Shown here: positions 1-7,481 of the stretch, in pieces
How positions within the stretch are numbered: the first letter of the stretch is position 1
Layout: every line of letters starts with the position of its first letter
Assembly: GCA_903863035.1 (NCBI GenBank)
Contig: CAIPAT010000312.1
Location: 1 to 32,602 of the forward strand
DNA length: 32,602 bases
Direction: 5' to 3'
Source of the DNA: an uncultured Lentisphaeria bacterium
GTDB taxonomy: Bacteria; Verrucomicrobiota; Lentisphaeria; Victivallales; Victivallaceae
Notes under the pieces: model-generated
What the model saw: only the letters and a program-made list of their open reading frames with translations
Databases searched by the model: none
Told to the model about the DNA's origin: nothing
Made by a program: the position numbers and the translations under genes

Positions 1-732
1 AACGCAATATGCCAGAAAATCCTCGATCCATACGCCTTTCCAGGAGAGTGAATCAAGATTCTCCGTCTGATGGGTGATTTGCCTGGAAACATCCTCGGTC
101 TCTCCGTCGAAACGTTCATCCGGAACAAAATTAGAAGTCGCCGGACCGCCGACCCGCAGTTCGGGAGAAATTTGCTTAATGACTGTTACTGAAGTTTTAT
201 ACAATTCGAAATACTGGCTTTTCGTGCCGGTGAAAAACGGGTGTAGATTGGGCTCGTTCCATACTTCAAAATACCATTTGCGCACTTCATCCAATCCGTA
301 TCTACTCAGGCAGTGATGGACAAAATTGCCGACCAGCTCCGCCCATTTACTGTAATCTTTCGGCGGCGAGCCGTGACCGCCCCACCAGAACACTGTTTTA
401 AGTTGTGAAGCCAGCGGTCCCGGACAGAACCCCAGCTCAACAAATGGACGAACGCCTGTATCCAGCATGGCGTCGAAGAGCGCATCGACATACTGCCAGT
501 TGTAAACCCCGCTACCATTAACTTCACGATAGACGAACATGTCGTCATGAAACAGTCCATGAAACCGCACATATTTGAACCCGCATTGTTCGACCGCCAG
601 TTTGAGTTGTTCCTGCCAGTCAGCACGCAATCCTTCATTGGCGCGTCCGGCACCGACGCAGAAACTCCAGAAATGTTTAAACGGTTCACCCCGTCGGTCA
701 CATGCAACTGATAATTCTATCGTTGAATTCAT
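1..732 (-). CDS. GH39-like glycosidase (beta-xylosidase / iduronidase type), C-terminus cut by window edge
   Basis: The reading frame is open from the ATG at 732 to the left edge (244 codons, no stop), so only the N-terminal part of the gene is present. The translation begins MNSTIELSVACDRRGEPF and follows the GH39 TIM-barrel pattern. It has an early HFWSFCVGAGRANEGLR segment, then KYVRFHGLFHDDM, then PFVELGFCPGPLAS, then WYFEVWNEPNLHPFF. The Glu of WNEPN (near residue 166) is the family's acid/base residue; the nucleophile would lie beyond the edge. GH39 enzymes retain configuration and act on beta-xylosides or iduronides. No signal peptide is visible, so it is probably cytoplasmic and works on imported oligosaccharides. 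It starts 36 bp after the UroD-family gene, with AAAGAG upstream as a modest ribosome site, and looks like the last visible gene of the operon that begins at 7265. Other clan GH-A families are possible. Confidence 0.85.
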   Translation of the reverse strand, partial: MNSTIELSVACDRRGEPFKHFWSFCVGAGRANEGLRADWQEQLKLAVEQCGFKYVRFHGLFHDDMFVYREVNGSGVYNWQYVDALFDAMLDTGVRPFVELGFCPGPLASQLKTVFWWGGHGSPPKDYSKWAELVGNFVHHCLSRYGLDEVRKWYFEVWNEPNLHPFFTGTKSQYFELYKTSVTVIKQISPELRVGGPATSNFVPDERFDGETEDVSRQITHQTENLDSLSWKGVWIEDFLAYCV

Positions 733-768
733 TTGTTTTATACTCTTTGAAATTAATAGTTAAGATGG

Positions 769-1890
769 TTATACTGCTATAGAAGTAGCGGATAGTTTAT
801 ATTTATCTCTTAAGTAATTCACGGTTTCAAAGACAGCCTCAATTTTTGTATCATCTACTTTATCATCCATATTGATACAGCAGACACCGGTCAAATAAGG
901 GTTGCCGGATTCAGTTACTAGCCGTTCAATTATTGATCTTATCTCGTCAGGGGACTGCTTGACAATTTCCACCGGACTCAGCCGAAGATTTAAAAATGTT
1001 TCAGGAAGGGCATTGCGCAATATTTTTATGTCACCGCCCCGGCCGGCGTCAAGAAAATCGAGATGCGGTATTTTGGCAAAACTACTGGCAAAACGGTGCG
1101 GGTCATGCCCGCAGAAATGGATACCATAGGGTCTTGAACTATTACTCCAGGCGACATCAACCGGCATGATGAATTCTTCATATTGCTCTTCTGAAATCAT
1201 TGTAACACTGCATTCAGAATGCAGAAATACCGGATTTTTCAGATGCCTGACTGTCCGGTTCACGGCAATTGAACTGGAACCGGTCTGACGTTCAATACCT
1301 TTAACCACATGTTCAGTTATCGCCGCTATTTTGAAAAAGTATTGTTTTACCTCTTCCGGCTTGTCGAACATATCCATGAAAATCATCTGCCCGCGCAAAT
1401 CAAGGGCTGTATTCAAGACGCCGCCCCAGCCGACATCGCCGGTCAAATAGCCGAATCTGTTTTTGAGTGACCGGCAAAGGGCGCCAAACTTGCGAAAATA
1501 AGCGGAGTTGCATATGTCCTCTATCTCAGGCAGCGATAAATCCTCATTATTCGCGCAAATAACTTCAGGCGGTGCATTTTCAGAAAATCTTAATTCGCAG
1601 CCCAGTATTCCGGACAGCAGGAATCCGGCCGCGATATGAACACCGCCAACCACTGGCAGTTCCATGTTATGGTTTTCCCCAAGTCCGTATTTGCCGAAAC
1701 GCTCATATAAAACATTTTCCATACGCTTTTCGCTTTCCACCCGTTTGGCGGGGTGGAAGAAAAAGTCTTCATCAAAAGTTATACCGGCATGTTTATTCCA
1801 CCATGACGGATGAAATACGACTTCCACCGGCAGCAGGTATTCGCCAATAGTTTCATTTATGGTAAATTGCTTCATAGTGTTGTTTACCAT
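769..1890 (-). CDS. Uroporphyrinogen decarboxylase (UroD/MtaA-like) family protein b
   Basis: This 373-residue protein has the UroD-superfamily fold pattern. Landmarks are HSECSVTMISEEQYEEFIMP (about residues 224-243), the HFCGHD metal-ligand-like segment (H258, C260) and a late FLDAGRGGDIKILRNALP stretch. The superfamily includes haem-pathway decarboxylases and zinc-dependent corrinoid methyltransferases (MtaA, CmuA). The HxC pair suggests the methyltransferase side, but I see no Cys at the position where a third zinc ligand would be expected after HFCGH. Its first codons overlap the stop of the upstream chimeric gene (ATGGTAA). A second ATG at 1875 (MKQFTINE) is an equally plausible start; neither has a strong ribosome site. 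It lies between a sugar-transporter block and a GH39 gene, so a role in sugar or methoxy-sugar metabolism is inferred. A haem role is unlikely: the sequence is divergent and no other hem gene is present. Confidence 0.8.
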   Translation of the reverse strand: MVNNTMKQFTINETIGEYLLPVEVVFHPSWWNKHAGITFDEDFFFHPAKRVESEKRMENVLYERFGKYGLGENHNMELPVVGGVHIAAGFLLSGILGCELRFSENAPPEVICANNEDLSLPEIEDICNSAYFRKFGALCRSLKNRFGYLTGDVGWGGVLNTALDLRGQMIFMDMFDKPEEVKQYFFKIAAITEHVVKGIERQTGSSSIAVNRTVRHLKNPVFLHSECSVTMISEEQYEEFIMPVDVAWSNSSRPYGIHFCGHDPHRFASSFAKIPHLDFLDAGRGGDIKILRNALPETFLNLRLSPVEIVKQSPDEIRSIIERLVTESGNPYLTGVCCINMDDKVDDTKIEAVFETVNYLRDKYKLSATSIAV

Positions 1891-2234
1891 TGTTCGGCGT
1901 GGGCTCCAAGGATGTTTTTCATTGCGACCGGCTGACCTGAGATGGCGGACTGGTTGGCGGCGGCGCCGATAATCATGCTGGAGACGCCGTCAATGGCGGA
2001 GGCGTAAATCCCAAGCGGGTCGCCGTCTTTTAGTGTACCTTTGAACAGGGCGTCGAACACCCATTCCTTTTGACCAGCGGCAGGAATGAAACGCGAATCC
2101 GCAGCATAACTAGAATAAACGAAATCACTTTCATTCCATATTTTGCCTTGGATTGGGTCTGTCTCAAAATGCAGTCCTATCCGTAGCGGATTACGAAACT
2201 CGATACATTTTTTTACAATTTCCCTTGATGTCAT
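1884..2234 (-). pseudogene. Chimeric remnant: UroD-family N-terminus joined in frame to Gfo/Idh/MocA C-terminus
   Basis: The 116-residue frame is a fusion of pieces of two gene families. Residues 1-59 (MTSREIVKKC to PAAGQKEWV) match the first 59 residues of the intact UroD-family gene at 20722-21768, with about 8 differences. Residues 60-116 (FDALFKGTLK onward, with MIIGAAANQS) match the C-terminal end of Gfo/Idh/MocA oxidoreductases such as the one at 4547-5863. The junction lies between 2058 and 2057. The product lacks the UroD barrel and its HxC site, and lacks the Rossmann domain and EKP motif of the oxidoreductase, so enzymatic activity is very unlikely. The ATG at 2234 was chosen because AAAGGA lies just upstream and the transporter stop is 2 bp away; an upstream ATG at 2264 would overlap the transporter. 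It is probably a deletion scar, though it is still open and could be translated. Confidence 0.85.
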
Positions 2235-3547
2235 ATTTAAATCCTTTGTATAGTTGTTGAGCATGCTGTTTTCGGCACTGGTTTAAGTTCTTGATTAAGA
2301 TATTCCTGAGAAGTAATGCCATTTCGCATCTGATAATGATGAATAATAAACATCATCAACCCGACCGTACTCATGATAATACCGATAACGAAACCGATCC
2401 GGAAATTGTGTCCGAAGAAGAAGATCAACCAGCCGGCGACGAACCCCAGCGTAGCGCCGTACATATTGCGGATGCAGGAGTTGCTGGACGTCATCGAACC
2501 GACACCTCTGGGGTCGGCACTCTTGTAAATCATGATATCGGCCGCCGCGTAGAGCGGTGCAATGACTGTGGTTGCCAGCGAAAGTATTATCAGTCCGGCT
2601 TTATCATGCACGTTCATCGCAAGTGCAAAGCAGATTACCTGTCCGACCCAGTAGATCAGCACCACGCGGAAACCGCCCCAGCGGTCAATCAGCCAGCCAA
2701 TCGGATAAGCCAGTGCGATATTTACCAGACTGGCCCAGGACAGCGCGCTGAAAATATCCTGACGCTGCAGATTGAGCGTTTCTTTAGCCCAGAACCATAC
2801 CCAGGTGTTGTTCATGCTGATAAATCCGCTGATCATCGCCACTCCCAGCATCAGCCAGAAAATGCGTTTGTCGCGGGCCGCCACCTTGAAAGTTGACCAG
2901 GGTTTAAAACGTTCAGTCGCCGGATGATAGATAGGCGGCTCTTTTATGAGCAATGCCACCAGTGTTGTTATGCTCATCACTGTACCGCCGAGAACGAACG
3001 GGAACCATTCTGCTACTGAGATTAAGTCGCCGGCATAACGCATAGTCAGAAAACCCATAACGCCTCCGGCAATAGTGAAAATTGAATTCGTGCGGGCAAG
3101 CAGATTGCGCGGCACACAGTCGATGCTCAACAACGGAAACGTACTGGCTTTCATGTCCATGGCGATCATTTTGATAATTTGCAATGTAATCAGAAACCAT
3201 ACCCACTTCGATTCGGAGAAGAAAGGGAAGATGACCATCGGGATGATGATAAACGGTGCCGCCATAAACAAATACGGTTTGCGGCGGCCCAGGCGACTGC
3301 AGGTATGATCGCTCATCCAACTGAACCACATCACCAGAAAACTTAGTATCCAACCGTTGAACGAACCAATCGTCGCCTGCACATTCTCGCGGACGCCAAG
3401 CTCAAGCAGTTTCAGGGTGATGAGCGGTACTGTCAGCGTACCGGCCATCCCCCAGCCGAGATTGCTAATGCCGATAAGAATGACGTTCCGCCACATCAAC
3501 TTGCGGTCAGCATAATAAGCGGCCAGTTCCGGACGGGAGCGATAATC
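2058..3547. repeat. 1.49-kb direct repeat, copy 1 (transporter + start of UroD gene)
   Basis: From residue 11 of the transporter to residue 59 of the UroD-family frame, this segment aligns without internal breaks, apart from one codon near the transporter C-terminus, with 21592-23084. Protein identity is about 93% for the transporter and about 86% for the UroD part. Both copies have the same orientation. The resemblance stops at the chimera junction on one side and just inside the transporter start on the other. Confidence 0.9.
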
Positions 3548-3577
3548 TTCGGAGAGCTGGTCATTCTTATTTATCAT
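2237..3577 (-). CDS. GPH-type (MFS) sugar:cation symporter, copy 1
   Basis: This 446-residue protein is very hydrophobic, with about twelve membrane segments. It carries the loop 2-3 motif of the glycoside-pentoside-hexuronide / sucrose-transporter group: WMSDHTCSRLGRRKPY, with D90, R98, R99, K100 and P101. It should carry oligosaccharides or glycosides across the cytoplasmic membrane with a cation. It is about 93% identical by eye to the transporter at 21771-23114; the two differ mainly in the first ten residues and in a short stretch near the C-terminus. It starts 32 bp after the hydrolase gene and ends 2 bp before the ATG of the chimeric UroD remnant, so translation is probably coupled. 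The 3' end of the gene provides the ribosome site (AAAGGA) for that next frame. The substrate cannot be read from sequence; neighbouring GH4, GH39 and Gfo/Idh/MocA genes suggest a uronide- or xylose-containing glycoside. Confidence 0.9.
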   Translation of the reverse strand: MINKNDQLSEDYRSRPELAAYYADRKLMWRNVILIGISNLGWGMAGTLTVPLITLKLLELGVRENVQATIGSFNGWILSFLVMWFSWMSDHTCSRLGRRKPYLFMAAPFIIIPMVIFPFFSESKWVWFLITLQIIKMIAMDMKASTFPLLSIDCVPRNLLARTNSIFTIAGGVMGFLTMRYAGDLISVAEWFPFVLGGTVMSITTLVALLIKEPPIYHPATERFKPWSTFKVAARDKRIFWLMLGVAMISGFISMNNTWVWFWAKETLNLQRQDIFSALSWASLVNIALAYPIGWLIDRWGGFRVVLIYWVGQVICFALAMNVHDKAGLIILSLATTVIAPLYAAADIMIYKSADPRGVGSMTSSNSCIRNMYGATLGFVAGWLIFFFGHNFRIGFVIGIIMSTVGLMMFIIHHYQMRNGITSQEYLNQELKPVPKTACSTTIQRI

Positions 3578-3609
3578 GAATATAACTCTTTCTTGGTTTT
3601 AGCTTGGAG

Positions 3610-4545
3610 TTATTCAAATAATTTATTCATGACAATATTATCATGATTGAATACCACATCCCATGTTGGTAGTTGTCCATGACGTTGCCGGGCAAGGAAA
3701 CGTAATCCGGTTTTTGCCAGGATATCATGACCACCGTTAAAAATTGTCAATCTCGCTTTGCCGGAAATTCTACGGAAGAGAACAGTATACTTTCCGTAAC
3801 TTTTATCCTCGACTGGAATGCCCATGCGTGAGTGAATTTCCTGTTTTTTTACCACATATTCAATGTCAGCAGATGAAATTTGATCTTCCAGTGCAGCCAA
3901 TTTATTAAATGCTAAAAAACTATGGCTTACGGGCACGCTTCCGGTGTGGCCATCGTGAATGCCAGTATTAATATCAATAATCAAATCTTTGGTTTTATTT
4001 AGATAAGTTAACGGAGAACGTTTCACGCATTCAATTGCGGCAAGCGGATTGATGTCAGGGTTACCGCCAGCAGCTCTCTCAATATGGTCTGCATATTGTG
4101 TCCCGCTAGTTTCGTGATACCAGCGTAGAATATCCGAAATCGGACACCATGCGGAGACCGCAGTCCAAATTTCCGGATGACACCCGGCTAAGAACAATGC
4201 GGCATGTCCGCCTCCGGAACCGCCGATTAAATAAATACGCGTCTCGTCAATCTGGGCTGATTTCTTAGCATAGTCGACTGCGCTGACAATGTCTGCTACC
4301 ATCAGCTCTGATCCACAGCCGGCCGGCGTCCAATTAGGTCCGCGAAAATTCGGGAATACAAAATTCCAATTATTTTCTACACACCAGTCACCGTAAGCGT
4401 CACAATTCTGTTGAAAATCGCCGCTCCAGGTGTGAAGCGCTATCAACAACGGCTGCGCTTGATTTCCGGCAGCCCAATACGCCATTGCAGGTTGTTCGGT
4501 GCGATCCCCGCTACTCAGATACTTAATCTTCTTCCACTTTTTCAT
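3610..4545 (-). CDS. Alpha/beta hydrolase (prolyl-oligopeptidase / carbohydrate-esterase-like)
   Basis: This 311-residue protein has the nucleophile elbow GGSGGG with Ser110. Probable acid and histidine residues are Asp198 (IHDGHTGSVP) and His273 (NGGHDI), in the right order for a serine hydrolase triad. An upstream LLIALHTWSGD stretch gives the oxyanion region. There is no signal peptide, so it is likely cytoplasmic. The start at 4545 was chosen because GGGGA lies 5 bases ahead and the preceding gene stops one base away (TAAAATG); a longer frame running back to 4623 would lie inside that gene. It sits in a tight operon of sugar enzymes, so removal of acyl groups from sugars, or a peptidase-like side role, are the likeliest jobs. 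The specificity is not visible. Confidence 0.85.
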   Translation of the reverse strand: MKKWKKIKYLSSGDRTEQPAMAYWAAGNQAQPLLIALHTWSGDFQQNCDAYGDWCVENNWNFVFPNFRGPNWTPAGCGSELMVADIVSAVDYAKKSAQIDETRIYLIGGSGGGHAALFLAGCHPEIWTAVSAWCPISDILRWYHETSGTQYADHIERAAGGNPDINPLAAIECVKRSPLTYLNKTKDLIIDINTGIHDGHTGSVPVSHSFLAFNKLAALEDQISSADIEYVVKKQEIHSRMGIPVEDKSYGKYTVLFRRISGKARLTIFNGGHDILAKTGLRFLARQRHGQLPTWDVVFNHDNIVMNKLFE

Positions 4546-4546
4546 T

Positions 4547-5863
4547 TTATCCCCATATGCCAAGCAGTTCTTTAATCGCCACCGGTAGACCTGTTGTCGC
4601 CGATTGATTGGCCGCGGCACCAATGATCATACTGAATACGCCGTCAGTTGCGGAAGCGTTGAGTCCGAGCTTGTCACTTCCAGAAAGTGAGCCTTTGAAT
4701 AAAGCATCGAAAATCTTGTAGTCGCCGCCGCCATGGCCGTCTGCAATATTGGGAAGTTTAATCTGATAGTCATCGCCGTCGTGCGGCATGATGTGGATGC
4801 TGTATTCGGCAGGCCAGTCGGTGACACGGTATCCTTTGCCTTTCAATAATTTCCCATCAGAATCGACAATCTGATGCCGCTCCTGCCAGCCGGGACTCGG
4901 TTTATTGTCAGTAATCTTCGATTCCAGCCTGCCATTGGTCCCGTTGATGGCGAGATTCCACCCCTCGTACGGAACAGAGGCGTTTAATGAGTAGTTTAGT
5001 ACAGCGCCATTCTTATATCTGACCATTACCGCCATCGTATCGTAGATGTCAATTTCATCCGAAAAAACACAGCCATCACCTTCGTAGTCCCGGACAGTAT
5101 TGACGTGGTAGCCGAGTTCAGCTGACTTGCGCTCGTTATCCTTGATATCGTAGAATAATTCACATTCGGATTTATGGGCGCAGTCACGGCAACGCGTGCC
5201 TTGAAACTTCCCTTTGCCCTTGCCGAAGAAGTTGAGTGAGCAGCGGGAAAAAACGCTTTCCGGACGGTCGCCGATCCACCAGTTCGCCAGGTCGAAATGA
5301 TGCGTGGCCTTGGTAATCAGTAATCCTCCGGATTTTGCCATAATCCGGTGCCAGCGCCGGAAGTATGACGCGCCATGCTCCATGTAACCAAGATACCATG
5401 TCAGATCCGCTGATACCGGCGTACCGATTGCGCCGGAGAGAATGACCTCCTTGATCTTTGAACATAGCGGAATATGCCGGCAATTGAAGCCCATAAAGAC
5501 CTTTTTACCGCTCCTCTGTTCTGCATCCAGTATGCAAACAGCTTCTTCTGCGCTGATACAGAGCGGCTTCTCTGAGGCAACCTCACAACCAGCATCAAGA
5601 GCTTTGACAATATGCTCGGCGTGGACATACTCAGGAGAAACAACAACAACCAAGTCGGGTTTTTCCTCCGACAGCATTCGATTGTAGTCGTCATAACACT
5701 TAGCCGCTGCTCCGAAATACTTGTTCGCATCATGACAGCGGGCAACGACCGGATCGCACAAAGCCACCAACTCCGTCTGTTCCTTGTATGTGTCCACTAT
5801 CTGCGGAATCCACGAATGGGATCGGTGCCCGATCCCGACGACTGCACAACGTTTTTTCTTCAT
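4547..5863 (-). CDS. Gfo/Idh/MocA family NAD(P)-dependent sugar oxidoreductase
   Basis: This 438-residue protein starts with a Rossmann fold (AVVGIGHRSHSW, residues 7-18). It has the family's catalytic-lysine motif EKP (98-100) and the GGLLITKATHHFDLANWW segment (179-196) that supplies the histidine and aspartate of the active site. An extra CRDCAHKSEC cluster (C225, C228, C234) suggests a structural zinc site inserted into the second domain. Such enzymes oxidise or reduce hydroxyls of sugars, inositols or sugar acids in the cytoplasm. AAGGAA precedes the ATG at a good distance. It follows the GH4 gene by 34 bp and abuts the hydrolase gene. Its C-terminal 60 residues resemble the tail of the chimeric remnant at 1884-2234, which shows that a relative of this gene once stood nearer the left end. 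Confidence 0.92.
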   Translation of the reverse strand: MKKKRCAVVGIGHRSHSWIPQIVDTYKEQTELVALCDPVVARCHDANKYFGAAAKCYDDYNRMLSEEKPDLVVVVSPEYVHAEHIVKALDAGCEVASEKPLCISAEEAVCILDAEQRSGKKVFMGFNCRHIPLCSKIKEVILSGAIGTPVSADLTWYLGYMEHGASYFRRWHRIMAKSGGLLITKATHHFDLANWWIGDRPESVFSRCSLNFFGKGKGKFQGTRCRDCAHKSECELFYDIKDNERKSAELGYHVNTVRDYEGDGCVFSDEIDIYDTMAVMVRYKNGAVLNYSLNASVPYEGWNLAINGTNGRLESKITDNKPSPGWQERHQIVDSDGKLLKGKGYRVTDWPAEYSIHIMPHDGDDYQIKLPNIADGHGGGDYKIFDALFKGSLSGSDKLGLNASATDGVFSMIIGAAANQSATTGLPVAIKELLGIWG

Positions 5864-5897
5864 ATTATATTTCCTTATTATTCACTGAATATTTCCC

Positions 5898-7265
5898 TCA
5901 TAATGACCACTTGCCGTTGAACTGGGGGAGCATGGTTCGGAATTCGTTGAAGAAGTCATCCGCCATCTTCGCAGCGATATCCGGATTGGGAACCGCCGGA
6001 TCATTGGCCAGGGCGAGAACCGCAAGTTCACGGTTACCTGTAAGACCGGCCTCGACTATCATCTCCTGATTGGGAATGTGCTGCATGAGATAGCGAAGGA
6101 TGGCATCAGGCAGAGCCCCGACAGCCAGAGGCTGGACACAGTTGCCTGAAACATAGGCAAGTGTTTCAACGACCGCGTTTCGAGGCAGATTGTCTATCTG
6201 TCCAACGTTTGGCAGGTTGAGCGGAGTAATCAACGGCTCACCACCCATGAGTGCGGCAATTGTCTTATCCGCATGTTCATGTGAATGGCTCAGCCTCAGC
6301 GGGATTTTTCCGGAAAGCATGTTTTCGCATTTTTCCCTATATGCGGCTCTCGCATCAGTCCGGGCAAAGGTGTGCGCTTTCTGCCCTACCTTGAACCCCC
6401 AGCGCTTTGCCTGTTCCGGAGGATTCAGATAGAAAGGAAGGAATTCTGCAATATGAGAATCGCCTGCGGCGGAGAGATAACCTGTGCGTTCCAGTAAATC
6501 TAATTTGACTTTCTGGCTGGGGGCGGCACCTCCCCCATGCACCAGTTCCTCGGGCATCCCGAGCGTTCCCGGTTTTTTGAAACTATCTGGCGCTTCAGCG
6601 TATTGCTTCAACAACGCCAGTCCGCTCTCTCCTTTGACCGTCATTTCCAAAACCCATATCAGATGGTTTATCCCGGCCAATTTGATTGAAAAATCCTTCT
6701 GCCAGTCAACGCCGAAATAATACGCCAGGTGCAGAAGCAAACCCTGCAGTTCATGGCAGATACCAAAGGTACGTACGCTGCTGGTCCTGCTAATTGCGCG
6801 GGTAAGCGTAGTCATTGGGTTCGTGTAGTTCATGAACCATGCATCGGGCGCGATTTTTTCAACCTTGCGGACAATGTCCACCACGACCGGAATATTCCTC
6901 AATGAACGGCTCCAGCCTCCTGGACCTACTGTGTCGGCAACAGACTGGTTGATATTGTACCTCAGCGGTATTTCCATGTCCAGATAGTTCCCGTCGTCAC
7001 CGCCGGTGCTGATTGTAAGACCGACGAAATCGGCCCCTTGCAGGGACGAATCAAGATCGGTGGAGCCTTCAATCTTCAAATCAGCTCCAAGCGCATCTGA
7101 TATTTTCCGGCAGAGGGGAACAACCGTCTTCAATGGCTCCCCGTTTATGTCCTGAAGGACAATATGGAGGCCTTTCAGCGCAGGATTAAGTGCAATGTCG
7201 GTGATCAGAGTAGGCGTCCATCCATAACTGCCACCACCGATTAAAACAAATTTTGCCGTTGACAT
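5898..7265 (-). CDS. GH4 family glycosidase (NAD/Mn-dependent type), copy 1
   Basis: This 455-residue protein has the GH4 layout. An N-terminal nucleotide-binding motif (VLIGGGSYGWTP, residues 7-18) is followed by NYTNP (146-150), GICHE (C170, H171) and AGINH (N200, H201). The Cys and the later His are the metal ligands known in this family. GH4 enzymes cleave alpha- or beta-glycosides through an NAD-dependent oxidation-elimination route. The C-H pair is seen in the alpha-galactosidase, alpha-glucosidase and glucuronidase/galacturonidase branches and argues against a phospho-glycosidase. The Glu after C-H is unusual to my knowledge. It is cytoplasmic and is the first gene of the operon running to the left edge. 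AAGGAAG precedes the ATG. Its leader contains the stem-loop array at 7307-7462. The exact sugar is unknown; a uronic acid or galactoside is plausible. Confidence 0.9.
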   Translation of the reverse strand: MSTAKFVLIGGGSYGWTPTLITDIALNPALKGLHIVLQDINGEPLKTVVPLCRKISDALGADLKIEGSTDLDSSLQGADFVGLTISTGGDDGNYLDMEIPLRYNINQSVADTVGPGGWSRSLRNIPVVVDIVRKVEKIAPDAWFMNYTNPMTTLTRAISRTSSVRTFGICHELQGLLLHLAYYFGVDWQKDFSIKLAGINHLIWVLEMTVKGESGLALLKQYAEAPDSFKKPGTLGMPEELVHGGGAAPSQKVKLDLLERTGYLSAAGDSHIAEFLPFYLNPPEQAKRWGFKVGQKAHTFARTDARAAYREKCENMLSGKIPLRLSHSHEHADKTIAALMGGEPLITPLNLPNVGQIDNLPRNAVVETLAYVSGNCVQPLAVGALPDAILRYLMQHIPNQEMIVEAGLTGNRELAVLALANDPAVPNPDIAAKMADDFFNEFRTMLPQFNGKWSL

Positions 7266-7306
7266 GATTTTACTTCCTTTTTTTTATTTTTTTGACACGA
7301 ATGAAC

Positions 7307-7462
7307 TACCTCGGGGCAGAGCCCGCGAGGTATCGGGATTTCGTCCTGCGGACGACCAGCACTTTCGTTGCTGGACCCCGACCCGGTATAACCGGGATGG
7401 TAATTTAAGCGACCCATAGGGTCGGGAAATTAACCCCGCCTGATTTTAAAAACCGTTACGGT
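7307..7462. other. Array of consecutive stem-loops (structured repeat or leader RNA)
   Basis: Six short inverted repeats follow one another in about 155 bases. Stem 1 is TACCTCG/CGAGGTA at 7307-7332, extended inward by GGGC-AGA-GCCC. Stem 2 is CGTCC-TGC-GGACG at 7342-7354. Stem 3 is CCAGCA/TGCTGG at 7356-7374. Stem 4 is CCCGGT-ATA-ACCGGG at 7382-7396. Stem 5 is CGACCC-ATA-GGGTCG at 7410-7424. Stem 6 is ACCG-TTA-CGGT at 7452-7462. TCGGG (7333-7337) can also pair with CCCGA (7377-7381) around stems 2 and 3, and GGTAATTT can pair imperfectly with AAATTAACC around stem 5. The region lies in the gap between the SGNH gene and the GH4 gene, in the leader of the latter. It is more GC-rich and more ordered than the other gaps. 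It could be a palindromic interspersed repeat, a non-autonomous mobile element or a regulatory RNA. I do not recognise a known class. Confidence 0.75.
7447..7462 (-). terminator. Possible weak intrinsic terminator after SGNH gene
   Basis: Read on the minus strand, ACCG-TAA-CGGT is followed directly by a run of T residues, about 20 bp after the stop codon of the SGNH gene. The stem is only 4-5 bp, so termination would be inefficient. It is also the last member of the stem-loop array and may have another role. Confidence 0.3.
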
Positions 7463-7481
7463 CTCTAAGGCCGCACCCTGC

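Noticed and set aside
306..707. 133-residue open frame on the minus strand at the left end
   Set aside because: It is out of frame with the GH39 gene that spans the same bases; the translation has no domain signal, whereas the GH39 frame has WNEPN.
2291..2896. 201-residue open frame on the plus strand
   Set aside because: Antisense to transporter copy 1; a similar shadow appears opposite copy 2, and it has no ribosome site or domain.
3582..3613. Inverted repeat ATAACTC/GAGTTAT that could hide the ribosome site of transporter copy 1
   Set aside because: AT-rich 7-bp stem with an 18-base loop, too weak to claim as an attenuator without conservation data.
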